The position numbers and the translations under genes were made by a program. Positions 8,318 to 17,619 of a stretch of 64,000 nucleotides of DNA are shown here, piece after piece. The DNA is from Oceanobacillus_B kapialis (GTDB lineage: Bacteria; Bacillota; Bacilli; Bacillales; Amphibacillaceae): the NCBI RefSeq assembly GCF_042685265.1, contig NZ_JBHUMX010000010.1. The stretch is one strand, 5' to 3'. Position 1 is the stretch's first letter. Each line of letters starts with the position of its first letter. The notes beneath the pieces are model-generated. The model saw only the letters and a list, made by a program, of their open reading frames with translations, made no database searches and was not told the DNA's origin.

Positions 8318-8351
8318 CCCTCCTTATCATTATTACTCTATGATAGGAGGG
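8318..8351 (-). promoter_or_regulatory. Hairpin covering the yabP ribosome-binding site, with a sigma-E-like -10 at its loop
   Basis: On the minus strand CCCTCCTATCAT (8340-8351) pairs with ATGATAAGGAGGG (8318-8330), 12 bp with one bulged A and a 9-nt loop. The 3' arm contains the whole AAGGAGGG site and is followed by TTTT and the start codon. CATAGAGT (8335-8342), a fair sigma-E -10 (CATAnnnT), overlaps the arm/loop border. The matching -35 is weak (TTCTAAC, 14 nt upstream). Confidence 0.5.
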
Positions 8352-8367
8352 ACAAGGTTAGAACTAG

Positions 8368-8625
8368 CTATTTCACTTTCTCTTCTTTAATCACACGGTA
8401 CAGCGTCTCCGCTTCCTCTTTTCTTACCGTCTCCTTGAGTTCATTAACTTGTATCGTTACAAGCTTTTGTCCAAATCTAATAACGAGCTCATCGCCCTTA
8501 GATAAGGTAGAGGATGCTTTGGCGGTAACACCATTTATCGTGATTCTCCCTTGATCAGCAACTTCTTTTGCTAAAGTTCTGCGCTTAATCAGACGGGAAA
8601 CCTTTAAAAATTTATCAAGTCTCAC
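8368..8625 (-). CDS. rqcP: RqcP (YabO), S4-domain ribosome-associated quality-control factor
   Basis: This 85-residue S4 RNA-binding protein begins VRLDKFLKVSRLIKRRTLAKE, matching B. subtilis YabO/RqcP. That protein works with RqcH on stalled 50S subunits to add poly-alanine tails and stabilises the P-site tRNA. The start is GTG at 8625, overlapping the yabN stop by 4 nt (GTGA). Longer readings to 8658 would run into yabN without a ribosome-binding site. Confidence 0.93.
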   Translation of the reverse strand: MRLDKFLKVSRLIKRRTLAKEVADQGRITINGVTAKASSTLSKGDELVIRFGQKLVTIQVNELKETVRKEEAETLYRVIKEEKVK

Positions 8626-10076
8626 TCTAATCCCTCTCTTTCCTTTGCTTGATCCCACAGTTCGTCCATTTCCTTTAAGGTAACATGATGAATGTCTTTC
8701 TGATTTTTTATCAGTTGTTCTTCAATATAAGAGAACCTGCTAGTAAACTTTTGATTTGTCCGGTTTAAGGCGACCTCTGGATTTACTTTATAATACCTTG
8801 ATAGATTGGCAATGACAAATAGAACATCCCCAAATTCTTTTTCGATCTCTTCTTGGTTCCCTATTGAAATTGCTTCTTTCACTTCGTCTACTTCTTCTGT
8901 TAGCTTTGTCCAAATGTCTTTTACATCGTCCCAATCAAAGCCTGTTTTTGCAGCTTTTTTTTGTAGTTTAACGGCCTTTGCAAGAGATGGCAGCTGTTTA
9001 GGAACACCGTCTAGCACGGAGGTGCGCTCTCCCGGCTTCTCTTCTTTCTTCAGTTCTTCCCAGTTTTTAGTGACCTCTTCAACTGAATCAACGTGAAGGT
9101 CAGCAAACACATGGGGATGGCGATGAATCATTTTATCTGTAACGGCCCGAATCACATCGTCGATCGTAAAGTAGCCATCATCTTCTCCGATTTGGCTGTG
9201 TAGCATTACCTGAAGCATAATATCGCCAAGCTCTTCTATCATGTTTTCATCATCTTGGTTATCAATGGCATCAATTAGCTCATAGACTTCTTCGATCGCG
9301 TATTGCCTTAGGCTCTCATGAGTTTGTTTACGGTCCCATGGACAGCCTTCAGGACTTCTTAGTATAGCAATAACCTCACGCAATCTAGTAAACGTATGGT
9401 TTAATAAGGCTTCAGGAGCTGGTGGTACGTAAACACTTGTTAAATTACTAATCTCCATCACATGATCTAGCTCTTCTAGTGGCACTTGGCGGATATGTTC
9501 CGTCTCACTCCCCGCAGCCTCCACGATGGTGACCATATAGTCGGCAGGTAAATCCTCCAATAAACTTAGCTTTACGTCAGAGGCAACAAAACGGTCATAC
9601 ACCTGACAGAAAATAAGATGCTGCTGATAGTTTAGATCTTTTCTTAAAAAGGAGGTAGCATCCACGAATTGAAATCCTTCAATGGGATCTATTTGCAAGG
9701 CGGTGAATAAATCATCCAAATAGCTTTGGCCACCAAGAATAGTCACCTCTACTTCCTCTTGTTCAAGCAGAAGCTGGACAGTCTTTTCTGCAAGCATAGG
9801 ATGCCCAGGTACGGTGTAAAGGATAGAACGATCCTTTGCATGTTCAAGTAACTGTGTGACGATATTTTGATAAACTTCACGAAACCCATCTTCTGCTTCA
9901 TAAAGGTGGTCAAATGATTCAAAGGTGACCCCCTCCTCCTGTAAGGTGGGGATAACAGGATGATCCATAGTCCGCGTAAATATTGTTTGCTTTTCTTGCA
10001 GTAATTTTCTATAAAGGCCAAGCTGGAGCTGATCAATATCTCCTCCACCAAGCCCTATAACATTAATTTCGTTCAT
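8622..10076 (-). CDS. yabN: YabN: tetrapyrrole-methylase-like domain fused to MazG NTP pyrophosphohydrolase
   Basis: This 484-residue fusion has a SAM-dependent methylase-like N-terminal half (residues ~1-215, INVIGLGGGDIDQL) and a C-terminal MazG region. The MazG part has a first domain with GCPWDRKQTHESL and EEVYELIDAI and a second with EEVDEVKEAI. MazG proteins hydrolyse (d)NTPs and limit mutagenic nucleotides. The gene overlaps yabM by 14 nt upstream and rqcP by 4 nt downstream, so the three form one translation-coupled unit. Confidence 0.93.
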   Translation of the reverse strand: MNEINVIGLGGGDIDQLQLGLYRKLLQEKQTIFTRTMDHPVIPTLQEEGVTFESFDHLYEAEDGFREVYQNIVTQLLEHAKDRSILYTVPGHPMLAEKTVQLLLEQEEVEVTILGGQSYLDDLFTALQIDPIEGFQFVDATSFLRKDLNYQQHLIFCQVYDRFVASDVKLSLLEDLPADYMVTIVEAAGSETEHIRQVPLEELDHVMEISNLTSVYVPPAPEALLNHTFTRLREVIAILRSPEGCPWDRKQTHESLRQYAIEEVYELIDAIDNQDDENMIEELGDIMLQVMLHSQIGEDDGYFTIDDVIRAVTDKMIHRHPHVFADLHVDSVEEVTKNWEELKKEEKPGERTSVLDGVPKQLPSLAKAVKLQKKAAKTGFDWDDVKDIWTKLTEEVDEVKEAISIGNQEEIEKEFGDVLFVIANLSRYYKVNPEVALNRTNQKFTSRFSYIEEQLIKNQKDIHHVTLKEMDELWDQAKEREGLE

Positions 10077-11664
10077 TGTCTTCCCTTCCTTTATAAAAAC
10101 GTAGTAAAAAAGTAGAAAAAGGCAGCATCCTTACTTCTTTTTTGCTAAAAGCTCCCAGGCGAAGCAAACAAAATACATACAGTCCGCCTCCTGTTAAGGC
10201 GATCCACACAATATAACCCAGCAACAACAACCGGTTTGTAAGTAAATCTGCAACCAATGCATGCATTCCAATAACATAGAGGGTCATGACACTAAGCGCA
10301 AGCGCTGCTGCTCGAAAGTTCAATACCTTCCTGAACTGTAAGTGTGGGAGCTTTCTCCTTAATTCATAAAGCGTTACAGTACAAAGTAAGAGCAAGCTCA
10401 ATACCGTAGCCACAGCGCTCCCGGTAATACCTAAAAACGGAACGAGCAGTTGATTGGCAATCCATTTTATGAAGAAAGCTCCCAGGATAAAACCGGCTGT
10501 TCTTTTGACATGTCCAAGCCCCTGTAATATAGCAGCTGCTGTCACCGAGACAGAGCAAAGAAAAATAGAGACAACCAACAGCCGCAACTCCGCTGTGCCT
10601 TGGTCATTTTGGAATAATAAAATGTTAGCATCCCTGAAAATAAGGATAAGTCCAATGGTAGCCCCCAGCGCCAAATAAACACTAAACAGAAGAGATCCCC
10701 TAATGTCTTGATAAAACAATGCCGGTTCCTGCACAAGTCTAGTTCGCGAAATGTTTGGCAGGAGGGCTAAAGCAAAGGATGAACCGAGGACCAGCCCCAA
10801 TTGAATTAGCGGCTGTCCTCGATCAAACACTCCCTTCGCTTCCATTGCCTCCTGTTTGGAAAGGCCAAAATTCAGTAACCCCGGGAGCAGTGTAAAGGTA
10901 TCAGCAAATTGGATAACGAGTAATACCATATGGTTTAAAGCAGCTACAGCACCGAACAACAGAATGGTGCGCACATAGTAGCTCCAGGGAATTACCTCCG
11001 AACCCTTCCAGTGTCTCCATGGCATGTTTTTTAGAAAAAGGATGATTAATATGACAGTGGCTGCTAATGCCCCAATGCCTGAAGCAAGGGCTGCTGCATG
11101 TCCAATTTTGTATACATCAAGTTGTTGCACACTTATGACAATCGCAGCAGTAATAAGCAATGAAACACGTATCAACTGCTCCGTAATTTGCGAAACAGCG
11201 GTAGGCCCCATTTTCTGCTCCCCTTGAAATCCCCCTCTTAGAAGGGCTAGCAGTGGAACGAAAAGAAAAACAACTGCCGTCATTCGATATGTACTGGTTA
11301 GCTCTGTATCGCCAATCCATCTAGCTAAATTCGGTGCATTAATAAAGATAAAAAGAAACAAAGCACCGTTTAGGACAAGCAATATAAGGAACAATGGAAA
11401 GTAAAAGTTTCGTAATGTTTGCCGCCCCTTATTCGTATCCATTTCCGATCGGAGCTTTGAAATAGCTGCAGGATACCCATATAAGGAAAGCACCATCATA
11501 ATTCCGAGAATAGGGTAAACCTGTTGATATACATAATAGCCTATATCTCCTGTAAGGTTTTGTAAGGGGATACGGTATCCTGCACTTAAAAGCTTGCTAA
11601 GTATCCCGGCCCCTGTTAATAAAAGTGCCCCCCTTACCAGCTGACTTGTTTCGTTCCTGCTCAT
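10063..11664 (-). CDS. yabM: SpoVB-like oligosaccharide flippase-family membrane protein YabM
   Basis: This 533-residue protein of the MATE/polysaccharide-transport superfamily (MurJ/SpoVB/RfbX-like) has about 14 hydrophobic segments. It starts LVRGALLLTGAGILSKLL and has the typical LQNLTGDIGYYVYQQVYP motif near residues 34-51. Members translocate lipid-linked oligosaccharides, and SpoVB-like ones support cortex synthesis; the YabM substrate is not established. The gene heads a yabM-yabN-rqcP unit. Confidence 0.9.
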   Translation of the reverse strand: MSRNETSQLVRGALLLTGAGILSKLLSAGYRIPLQNLTGDIGYYVYQQVYPILGIMMVLSLYGYPAAISKLRSEMDTNKGRQTLRNFYFPLFLILLVLNGALFLFIFINAPNLARWIGDTELTSTYRMTAVVFLFVPLLALLRGGFQGEQKMGPTAVSQITEQLIRVSLLITAAIVISVQQLDVYKIGHAAALASGIGALAATVILIILFLKNMPWRHWKGSEVIPWSYYVRTILLFGAVAALNHMVLLVIQFADTFTLLPGLLNFGLSKQEAMEAKGVFDRGQPLIQLGLVLGSSFALALLPNISRTRLVQEPALFYQDIRGSLLFSVYLALGATIGLILIFRDANILLFQNDQGTAELRLLVVSIFLCSVSVTAAAILQGLGHVKRTAGFILGAFFIKWIANQLLVPFLGITGSAVATVLSLLLLCTVTLYELRRKLPHLQFRKVLNFRAAALALSVMTLYVIGMHALVADLLTNRLLLLGYIVWIALTGGGLYVFCLLRLGAFSKKEVRMLPFSTFLLRFYKGREDNERN

Positions 11665-11784
11665 GTCTAACGCCCTTTATTTCCGTTAAATTTGCTTCTA
11701 TTATAGCACACCTGTCACGTTGGCAATAACCGGGCTCCTTTTTCCTTTCCCTACACTGGCATAAGAGAGTTGATCTGTATCCAT

Positions 11785-11832
11785 AAAAGCACCCTATAGA
11801 AGCGAGACAGATAGCTGTCCATTCTATAGGGT
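11785..11832 (-). terminator. Terminator of spoVT
   Basis: The arms ACCCTATAGAA and TTCTATAGGGT form a stem followed on the minus strand by GCTTTT. Confidence 0.75.
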
Positions 11833-11842
11833 CCTATTTTTC

Positions 11843-12376
11843 CTACTCCATTTGTCTAGCCAAAAATCCAGCAGCCGTTTCAATGGATTTCTGTTCAACA
11901 TTACTTAGTTTTTCCTCTTTCGAAAAGACCATCACACACCCGATTGGATCCCCATTTGCAATAATAGGGCTGATACAATACGAATGTAGTTCAAGTTCAT
12001 TCCCATCAATTACTTCCATATTACTTTTCTCTGTTTCAAATACAGGCGTACGGTTTTCAATAATTTTAGTAATATCAGGGCTAATATTTTTGTTTAGATA
12101 ATCTTTTTTTGATTCCCCTGCTACTGCAATAACCTCGTCCCTGTCACAAATAATAACCGGGGATTTGAGAGAATCAAACAGTGCTTCCGCATATTCTTTC
12201 GCAAAATGTCCAAGTTCATTAATAGGAGAATATTTTTTTAGAATAACTTCGCCTTCACGATCCACAAAGATTTCGAGCGGATCTCCTTCCCTGATTCTCA
12301 GTGTTCTTCTGATCTCTTTAGGAATTACTACTCTTCCAAGGTCATCAATCCGTCGAACTATACCAGTTGCTTTCAT
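11843..12376 (-). CDS. spoVT: Stage V sporulation protein T, AbrB/GAF transcription factor
   Basis: This 177-residue protein has an N-terminal AbrB swapped-hairpin DNA-binding domain (residues 1-52, MKATGIVRRIDDLGRVVIPK) and a C-terminal GAF domain containing NGDPIGCVMVFS. SpoVT tunes sigma-G-dependent forespore genes and is almost identical at its N-terminus to the B. subtilis protein. I chose ATG 12376 by homology and the GTGAGG site; the longer reading adds five residues. A sigma-G promoter lies upstream. Confidence 0.96.
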   Translation of the reverse strand: MKATGIVRRIDDLGRVVIPKEIRRTLRIREGDPLEIFVDREGEVILKKYSPINELGHFAKEYAEALFDSLKSPVIICDRDEVIAVAGESKKDYLNKNISPDITKIIENRTPVFETEKSNMEVIDGNELELHSYCISPIIANGDPIGCVMVFSKEEKLSNVEQKSIETAAGFLARQME

Positions 12377-12457
12377 ACTTAGCAGCCTCACTTTCCTATG
12401 GTGAAAAATTCTTTTTGTTTATCTTGTCCTTAGGTGTATTATCACCAACTGTGAACT

Positions 12458-12487
12458 TAGTATGAGACAACTTAGGAAGACTATACA
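12458..12487 (-). promoter_or_regulatory. Sigma-G promoter of spoVT
   Basis: TGTATA (12482-12487), a 17-nt spacer and a perfect CATACTA (12458-12464) match the sigma-G consensus (TGnATA - 17/18 - CATACTA). In B. subtilis spoVT is a sigma-G gene. Confidence 0.75.
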
Positions 12488-12553
12488 TGATGTCCCAAAT
12501 TTTCACAGCAAGGAAGAAGGTATAGGCATATCTTCGGTTCTTCGATAACTTTG

Positions 12554-15500
12554 TTATGCGTCCCGATCGAGCTTATTTAACTCTTGAATGAATTTCGCTA
12601 CAATATCATAGCGTTGATGTTTGGTATCTTGCGTCCCTTTAAAGATAATTTTTAGTTTGTTATTTTCCGTTCCCAGCTGTACATTTCTACCATACGTATT
12701 GGCAAGTTCAAATAACTTCGCACCATCAATTTCCTGGCTCCTGTTTTCTTCCACTATTAGTTCTATCTTTGCATTTTTTTCCGATATGGATTCTACTTTT
12801 TCAGTCTTAGCATGCATCTTCAGCATAGACACGGTAAATAGATTCTCTACCTCTGTCGGATAATCTCCAAATCGATCCATTAATTCATCTCGCAGTTCTG
12901 TCATATCCTCAGAATCTTGAATCGTTTGGAATTGCTTATAAATATCTATTTTTTGTTTTTCATCCTGTATATAGGTTTCCGGAATATAGGCATCGATATT
13001 TAGAGCAAGCTCTGGTTCAAATGGGGTAAAGTCTTCTAAATCCTTCCCTGATTTACGAGCATCAATTGCGTCCTTAAGCATTTGCGAATACATATCAAAC
13101 CCAACCGAATCAATAAACCCATGCTGCTGAGAACCAAGCAAGTTACCAGCACCGCGGATGGACAGGTCACGCATGGCAATTTTAAAACCTGACCCGAGCT
13201 CAGTGAACTCTTTAATCGCCTGAAGCCGTTTTTCTGCTACCTCTGTTAGTACTTTATCCTTTTTATACGTGAAATACGCATACGCCACACGGTTGGAACG
13301 ACCCACCCGGCCACGCAATTGATAAAGCTGACTAAGCCCCATACGGTCTGCATCATTCACGATTAGGGTGTTTACATTGGGAATATCAACACCCGTTTCA
13401 ATAATGGTGGTGCTTACTAACACATCGTATTCCCCTTCTAAAAAGGCAAATATGATATTTTCCAACTCCGACTCATTCATCTGCCCGTGTGCCACAGCAA
13501 TTCGGGCATCTCCTACGAGTGTGCCTAGATCTCTTGCAACCTTATCAATGTTTTCTACACGATTATAGAGGAAGAAGACTTGCCCACCTCTTGCCATTTC
13601 TCGTTCGATCGCTTCTCTCATAAAGATTGGATTGTATTCCATCACATAGGTCTGGATTGGAAAACGATTCTCTGGCGGTGTTTCAATAACGGAAAGGTCC
13701 CTAACACCAAGCATGGACATATGAAGCGTCCGCGGGATTGGCGTAGCAGTAAGGGTCAATACGTCCACATTTGTTTTCATCTGTTTAATTTTTTCCTTAT
13801 GCTTTACACCAAATCGTTGCTCTTCATCCACTATCAATAGCCCAAGGTCACGGTACTCAAGGTCTTTGGATAGAATCCGGTGGGTCCCAATGACCACGTC
13901 TACCGTTCCTTTTTTTAACCCTTTTGTCGTTTCTGTCTGTTGTTTTCTCGTGCGGAAACGACTCATTAATCCAATATTAATGGCATGGTCCTGAAATCGC
14001 TCACGGATTGTTTCATAGTGTTGCTGGGCCAATATTGTGGTAGGTACAAGAATGGCGACCTGTTTCCCGTCTGCTACCGCTTTAAAGGCAGCACGAATCG
14101 CCACTTCTGTCTTCCCGTAGCCTACATCACCACAGAGTAAGCGGTCCATCGGTCTTTCCCGTTCCATATCTTGCTTGATCTCTGTGATACACCTAAGCTG
14201 ATCCTCTGTCTCCTGATACGGGAAGGATGCCTCAAATTCACGCTGCATTTCCGTATCCTCGGAAAAGGCATACCCCTTTTGGGCTTCTCGCTCTGCATAT
14301 AGCTTGATTAAGTCATCCGCAATATCCTCAACGGAAGATTGAACTTTTCGTTTAACCTTCGTCCATTCACTACCACCAAGTTTATACAGTTTTGGCTCTT
14401 TACCTTCTGACCCGACAAACTTTTGCACCTGGTCAATTTGGTCAATTGGCACAAATAGCTTGTCATCACCGGAATATTTAATCAGCATATAATCTTTATG
14501 CATGTTGTTGAGTTCAAGTGTCTCAATTCCAAGATAGCGGCCAATACCATGATTGGCGTGTACAACATAGTCACCGACCTTTAATTCCTGGTAATTCTTA
14601 ATCCGCTCGGCGTTGGAAACTTTCTGCTGTCTTCTCTTTCGTTTCGTTTGCTTTTTAAATAATTCCTTTTCCGTAATTAACACGAGCTTATGCATTGGCA
14701 GTTCAATACCGCCATTCATATTCCCGACCGTAATAACCGGCTTTTCAACAGGTAGCTCTAAATGATGGCTTACGGATGCTTCAATGTCGTAGTCAGTAAA
14801 AATAGAATGGATCTTTTCTGCCCGTTTTTCATTTGGAGCAAAGATGACAACAGAAAAGCCACCTTTTTCCCAACGGGTTAATTCATTTTTAAATAAATGC
14901 ATTTGTCCGTGAAATTCCTGCATCGCCCGTGATGAAAGGTTAATAATATTTTGTGGCTGTGTATTTGGTATATGGCGAAGGAAAACAGACATATAAAGAC
15001 GTTGATGATCCAGACTGTCCCACACTTGATGCCAGTCAAAAGAAAACCTGCTATTTTTCACCATCCGGTTCGCTTCTAACAGACTGCTATACCATTCTCC
15101 CTCTTCTGTATCAAGATTTAGTGCCGTCTCTTGAATACGGCTCATTTCATCCATAATCACCAAACCATTATCTGGTAAGTAATCTAATAAACTAGCAGGA
15201 TTCTCATATAAATAACCAATATATTTATACATCTCTTGAAAATGTTCTAGGTTTTTCAAACGGTCAATGTCAGGGGAGATCGCCTCATCTAATGTTTCCT
15301 TCGCTTCAGATGACTTAAGGCTCTTCATGCTAGCCGCCAATGCTTCTTCAAGTCGTTCTCCACCAGAAAGGATATCCTCTTTCGTGAGCAGTAGCTCTGT
15401 AGCAGGGCCTACCATTACTTCCTTTAATGTATCTAATGAGCGTTGTGTCTCCGCATCAAAATAACGTATCGAATCAATTTCTTCATCGAATAATTCAATA

Positions 15501-16078
15501 CGGATGGGATGCTCTTCTGTGATCGGGTAAATATCTATAATCCCTCCACGTCTACTAAACTCCCCTGGTGAAGCAACCATGGAAGCATGCTCATATCCCA
15601 TATCGACTAAGGAAGATAAATAGTCATCAATGTTTATATCTTCTCCAAGCTTAAAAGCTAGCTGGTATTTCCCCCAATAATCTGTCGGAGGAAGCAAACG
15701 CTTTAATGCTGCTACTGGTGCAACCAAAACTCCTGTCTTCTTATTTGACCAAGCTGTGAGGGACTCAATTCGCTGGCTTCTTAATTCCGGGCTAGCAATT
15801 GCTATCTCAGAGGCTATCAACTCATTAACAGGATAGAGATGTACGGAATCATCCTCCATAATCTCAGATAAATCATCATATAATTGCTGTGCCTGTACAA
15901 GCTGATGTGTTACTAATAGGACAGGTCTTTTTGTAGATTCGTTTAATATGGACACGAGTATACTTCGTGCAGAACCTGATAGGCCAGCTACAAGCTGCTC
16001 TTTCATCCCACTTTCTATCCCACTAATAATAGATTGGATATCTTCCTTGGATTGTAAATATTGATTAATACCTTTCAT
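12554..16078 (-). CDS. mfd: Transcription-repair coupling factor Mfd
   Basis: This 1174-residue protein has UvrB-like N-terminal domains, a CarD-like RNA-polymerase interaction domain (GDYVVHANHGIGRYLGI near residue 500), a RecG-like translocase with Walker A GDVGYGKTEVA and box II IVDEEQRFGV, a TRG motif region (SQLYQLRGRVGRS), and a C-terminal TRCF domain. It removes RNA polymerase stalled at DNA lesions and recruits UvrA. Length matches B. subtilis (1177). Confidence 0.98.
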   Translation of the reverse strand: MKGINQYLQSKEDIQSIISGIESGMKEQLVAGLSGSARSILVSILNESTKRPVLLVTHQLVQAQQLYDDLSEIMEDDSVHLYPVNELIASEIAIASPELRSQRIESLTAWSNKKTGVLVAPVAALKRLLPPTDYWGKYQLAFKLGEDINIDDYLSSLVDMGYEHASMVASPGEFSRRGGIIDIYPITEEHPIRIELFDEEIDSIRYFDAETQRSLDTLKEVMVGPATELLLTKEDILSGGERLEEALAASMKSLKSSEAKETLDEAISPDIDRLKNLEHFQEMYKYIGYLYENPASLLDYLPDNGLVIMDEMSRIQETALNLDTEEGEWYSSLLEANRMVKNSRFSFDWHQVWDSLDHQRLYMSVFLRHIPNTQPQNIINLSSRAMQEFHGQMHLFKNELTRWEKGGFSVVIFAPNEKRAEKIHSIFTDYDIEASVSHHLELPVEKPVITVGNMNGGIELPMHKLVLITEKELFKKQTKRKRRQQKVSNAERIKNYQELKVGDYVVHANHGIGRYLGIETLELNNMHKDYMLIKYSGDDKLFVPIDQIDQVQKFVGSEGKEPKLYKLGGSEWTKVKRKVQSSVEDIADDLIKLYAEREAQKGYAFSEDTEMQREFEASFPYQETEDQLRCITEIKQDMERERPMDRLLCGDVGYGKTEVAIRAAFKAVADGKQVAILVPTTILAQQHYETIRERFQDHAINIGLMSRFRTRKQQTETTKGLKKGTVDVVIGTHRILSKDLEYRDLGLLIVDEEQRFGVKHKEKIKQMKTNVDVLTLTATPIPRTLHMSMLGVRDLSVIETPPENRFPIQTYVMEYNPIFMREAIEREMARGGQVFFLYNRVENIDKVARDLGTLVGDARIAVAHGQMNESELENIIFAFLEGEYDVLVSTTIIETGVDIPNVNTLIVNDADRMGLSQLYQLRGRVGRSNRVAYAYFTYKKDKVLTEVAEKRLQAIKEFTELGSGFKIAMRDLSIRGAGNLLGSQQHGFIDSVGFDMYSQMLKDAIDARKSGKDLEDFTPFEPELALNIDAYIPETYIQDEKQKIDIYKQFQTIQDSEDMTELRDELMDRFGDYPTEVENLFTVSMLKMHAKTEKVESISEKNAKIELIVEENRSQEIDGAKLFELANTYGRNVQLGTENNKLKIIFKGTQDTKHQRYDIVAKFIQELNKLDRDA

Positions 16079-16106
16079 TCTGAAACCTCCGCCTGCAATA
16101 CTAGTA

Positions 16107-16165
16107 GAAAAGCGCAGAGCCCCCTTACTGGGAACTCACCGCTAGACATTTGAAAAGCGCAAAAA
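16107..16165. repeat. Short pieces of the AAAAGCGCA dispersed repeat
   Basis: AGAAAAGCGCAGAGCCC (from about 16110) and GAAAAGCGCAAAAATGC (from about 16152) share the starting motif of the larger elements at 25891 and 26150. They lie between mfd and fin. Confidence 0.5.
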
Positions 16166-16193
16166 TGCTTTGGTTTACTATACCAAAGCTTTG
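16161..16193 (-). terminator. Terminator of fin
   Basis: GCTTTGGT and ACCAAAGC pair around a short loop. On the minus strand ATTTTTG follows. Confidence 0.7.
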
Positions 16194-16200
16194 TTGCTTA

Positions 16201-16431
16201 TTATTGTATAAAAAAGTCAAGTTCATGATAATGAGGATGGTGGCCTAGTGTTTCCTCACAGCTTTCACAAATGGACGTAATTTGAATATCGCCATTCGAT
16301 TTGTATTTTATCATATCTTCCTTTTCCTTTATGGATAATTGATCAAATCCAAGCATCGTTGACTCTACTACTTGATGTTCTAACCTTCCAATCTCATTCA
16401 TGCAATGTCTACATGTATAAATAATAGGCAC
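16201..16431 (-). CDS. fin: Anti-sigma-F factor Fin (YabK)
   Basis: This 76-residue zinc-finger-like protein has CRHC near the N-terminus (residues 7-10) and CESC near the C-terminus. In B. subtilis Fin inhibits sigma-F and promotes the switch to sigma-G in the forespore. The start is GTG behind AAGGAGG. A sigma-F promoter is readable upstream, as expected for a negative-feedback gene. Confidence 0.94.
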   Translation of the reverse strand: MPIIYTCRHCMNEIGRLEHQVVESTMLGFDQLSIKEKEDMIKYKSNGDIQITSICESCEETLGHHPHYHELDFFIQ

Positions 16432-16470
16432 CCTATAAAACCTCCTTGGAAACCAACAAGATGTCTTGTT

Positions 16471-16500
16471 TAGTTTTACCCCAAAGTGGTTTGATTATAC
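16471..16500 (-). promoter_or_regulatory. Sigma-F promoter of fin
   Basis: GTATA (16496-16500), exactly 15 nt, then GGTAAAACTA (16471-16480) match the sigma-F consensus (GYATA - 15 - GGnnAnAnTn). A small hairpin AACAAG/CTTGTT lies between it and the ribosome-binding site. Confidence 0.75.
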
Positions 16501-16556
16501 CTATGTAAAACATTTAAGATCTAGCACCATAACCTACGTCTAATTATGTATAGGTG

Positions 16557-17117
16557 TTAGCTATTATAATCATTCATTACTTCTAAAAATGGTTTTTCCA
16601 ACCATGCTTCACATGCATCAGCAGCTTTTTCAATACTATGTTTAACATCCTCCTGCTCTGCTTTATGAAATGAACCGAGTACATAATCTACTACAGGAAG
16701 TGGTGTGGTAGGTCTGCCAACTCCGATGCGAATTCGTTTAAATTCCTTTGTCCCTAAGTGAGAAATTGTAGAACGAATTCCATTATGGCCACCATGTCCG
16801 CCTTTTTGCCGAAGCCTGATTTTCCCTGGAGGTAAATCAAGGTCATCGTAAATGACCACGACATCTTCTACATCGATCGAATAGTAATCAAGCAATGGCC
16901 TAATAGCATCACCGGATAAATTCATATAGGTTTGTGGCTCCACAAGCAACACTTTATTTCCGTTAAGTGTTTCCATTGCATAATCCGCATTAAATTTGGT
17001 TTTATTTAATGACCAGCCATGGCGATGTAATAACTCATCTATCACCATAAAGCCGGCATTATGTCTCGTGTCCTTGTATTTTTTTCCTGGATTGCCCAGT
17101 CCTACTATACACTTCAT
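16557..17117 (-). CDS. pth: Peptidyl-tRNA hydrolase (SpoVC)
   Basis: This 186-residue enzyme frees tRNA from prematurely released peptidyl-tRNA. The family signature GLGNPGKKYKDTRHNAG is at residues 6-22, with Asn9 and catalytic His19, and VIYDDLDLPPGKIRLR contains the conserved Asp. The essential gene was named spoVC in B. subtilis because of a sporulation-defective allele. Confidence 0.97.
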   Translation of the reverse strand: MKCIVGLGNPGKKYKDTRHNAGFMVIDELLHRHGWSLNKTKFNADYAMETLNGNKVLLVEPQTYMNLSGDAIRPLLDYYSIDVEDVVVIYDDLDLPPGKIRLRQKGGHGGHNGIRSTISHLGTKEFKRIRIGVGRPTTPLPVVDYVLGSFHKAEQEDVKHSIEKAADACEAWLEKPFLEVMNDYNS

Positions 17118-17185
17118 TATAATCGTCCTTTTTTGTGTAATGAAAAATTCATTAATTTGTGATGCTAAAGTCCACCTATTTATAA

Positions 17186-17552
17186 AGGGGCTGGAACATA
17201 ACTAAAATTAGAATAATACTTTTTAGCACCGCTTCGGCAGAACACTCCGCTTTCCACGGGCACGGCGACGGGCCAACAGGATGTTGGTCCGGGAGACGTT
17301 GCCACACGACGTGGCGACTTTAGTCTTTGTTCCTTTTCCACTGCGGGGTCTTCGGAGTCGTGCTGTTCCCGTTGGACAAGGAAAGCTACGTCAGCGATGC
17401 ATCGCACGCAGAAAATACGAATGATTTCTTAGGAGTCTCCGTGTCCTGCCTAGGCTAAAATAAAAGATAACCCGAACTAAGCAAACCTCTATTCAAGGAT
17501 TTACATGCTAGTTCGGGTTTTCATGTAGCAAAATTACCTCTGTCCCAACTTC
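17186..17552. repeat. Composite palindromic dispersed repeat, copy 1
   Basis: This ~365-bp intergenic block between ctc and pth starts GGGGCTGGAACATAAC and ends with its rough inverse, CTCTGTCCCAAC. Inside are GCTTCGGCAGAACACTCCGC and a partly inverse right end, and then a hairpin CCCGAACTA...TAGTTCGGG. A second copy is at 51742-52017. Compared with it, this copy has extra segments near 17265-17325 and 17375-17435. On the minus strand the last hairpin with a T-rich tail would end ctc transcription. GC content is higher than in the flanking genes. No credible ORF is present. Confidence 0.85.
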
Positions 17553-17619
17553 ATCTACATTTCTATTGAATACTGCTAATTTGCAGCCTTATCATACATA
17601 TTGCAATAACTGCTTGTTG

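Noticed and set aside
17180..17407. 75-residue minus-strand frame in the composite repeat
   Set aside because: It is not kept in the second copy and has no start signals.
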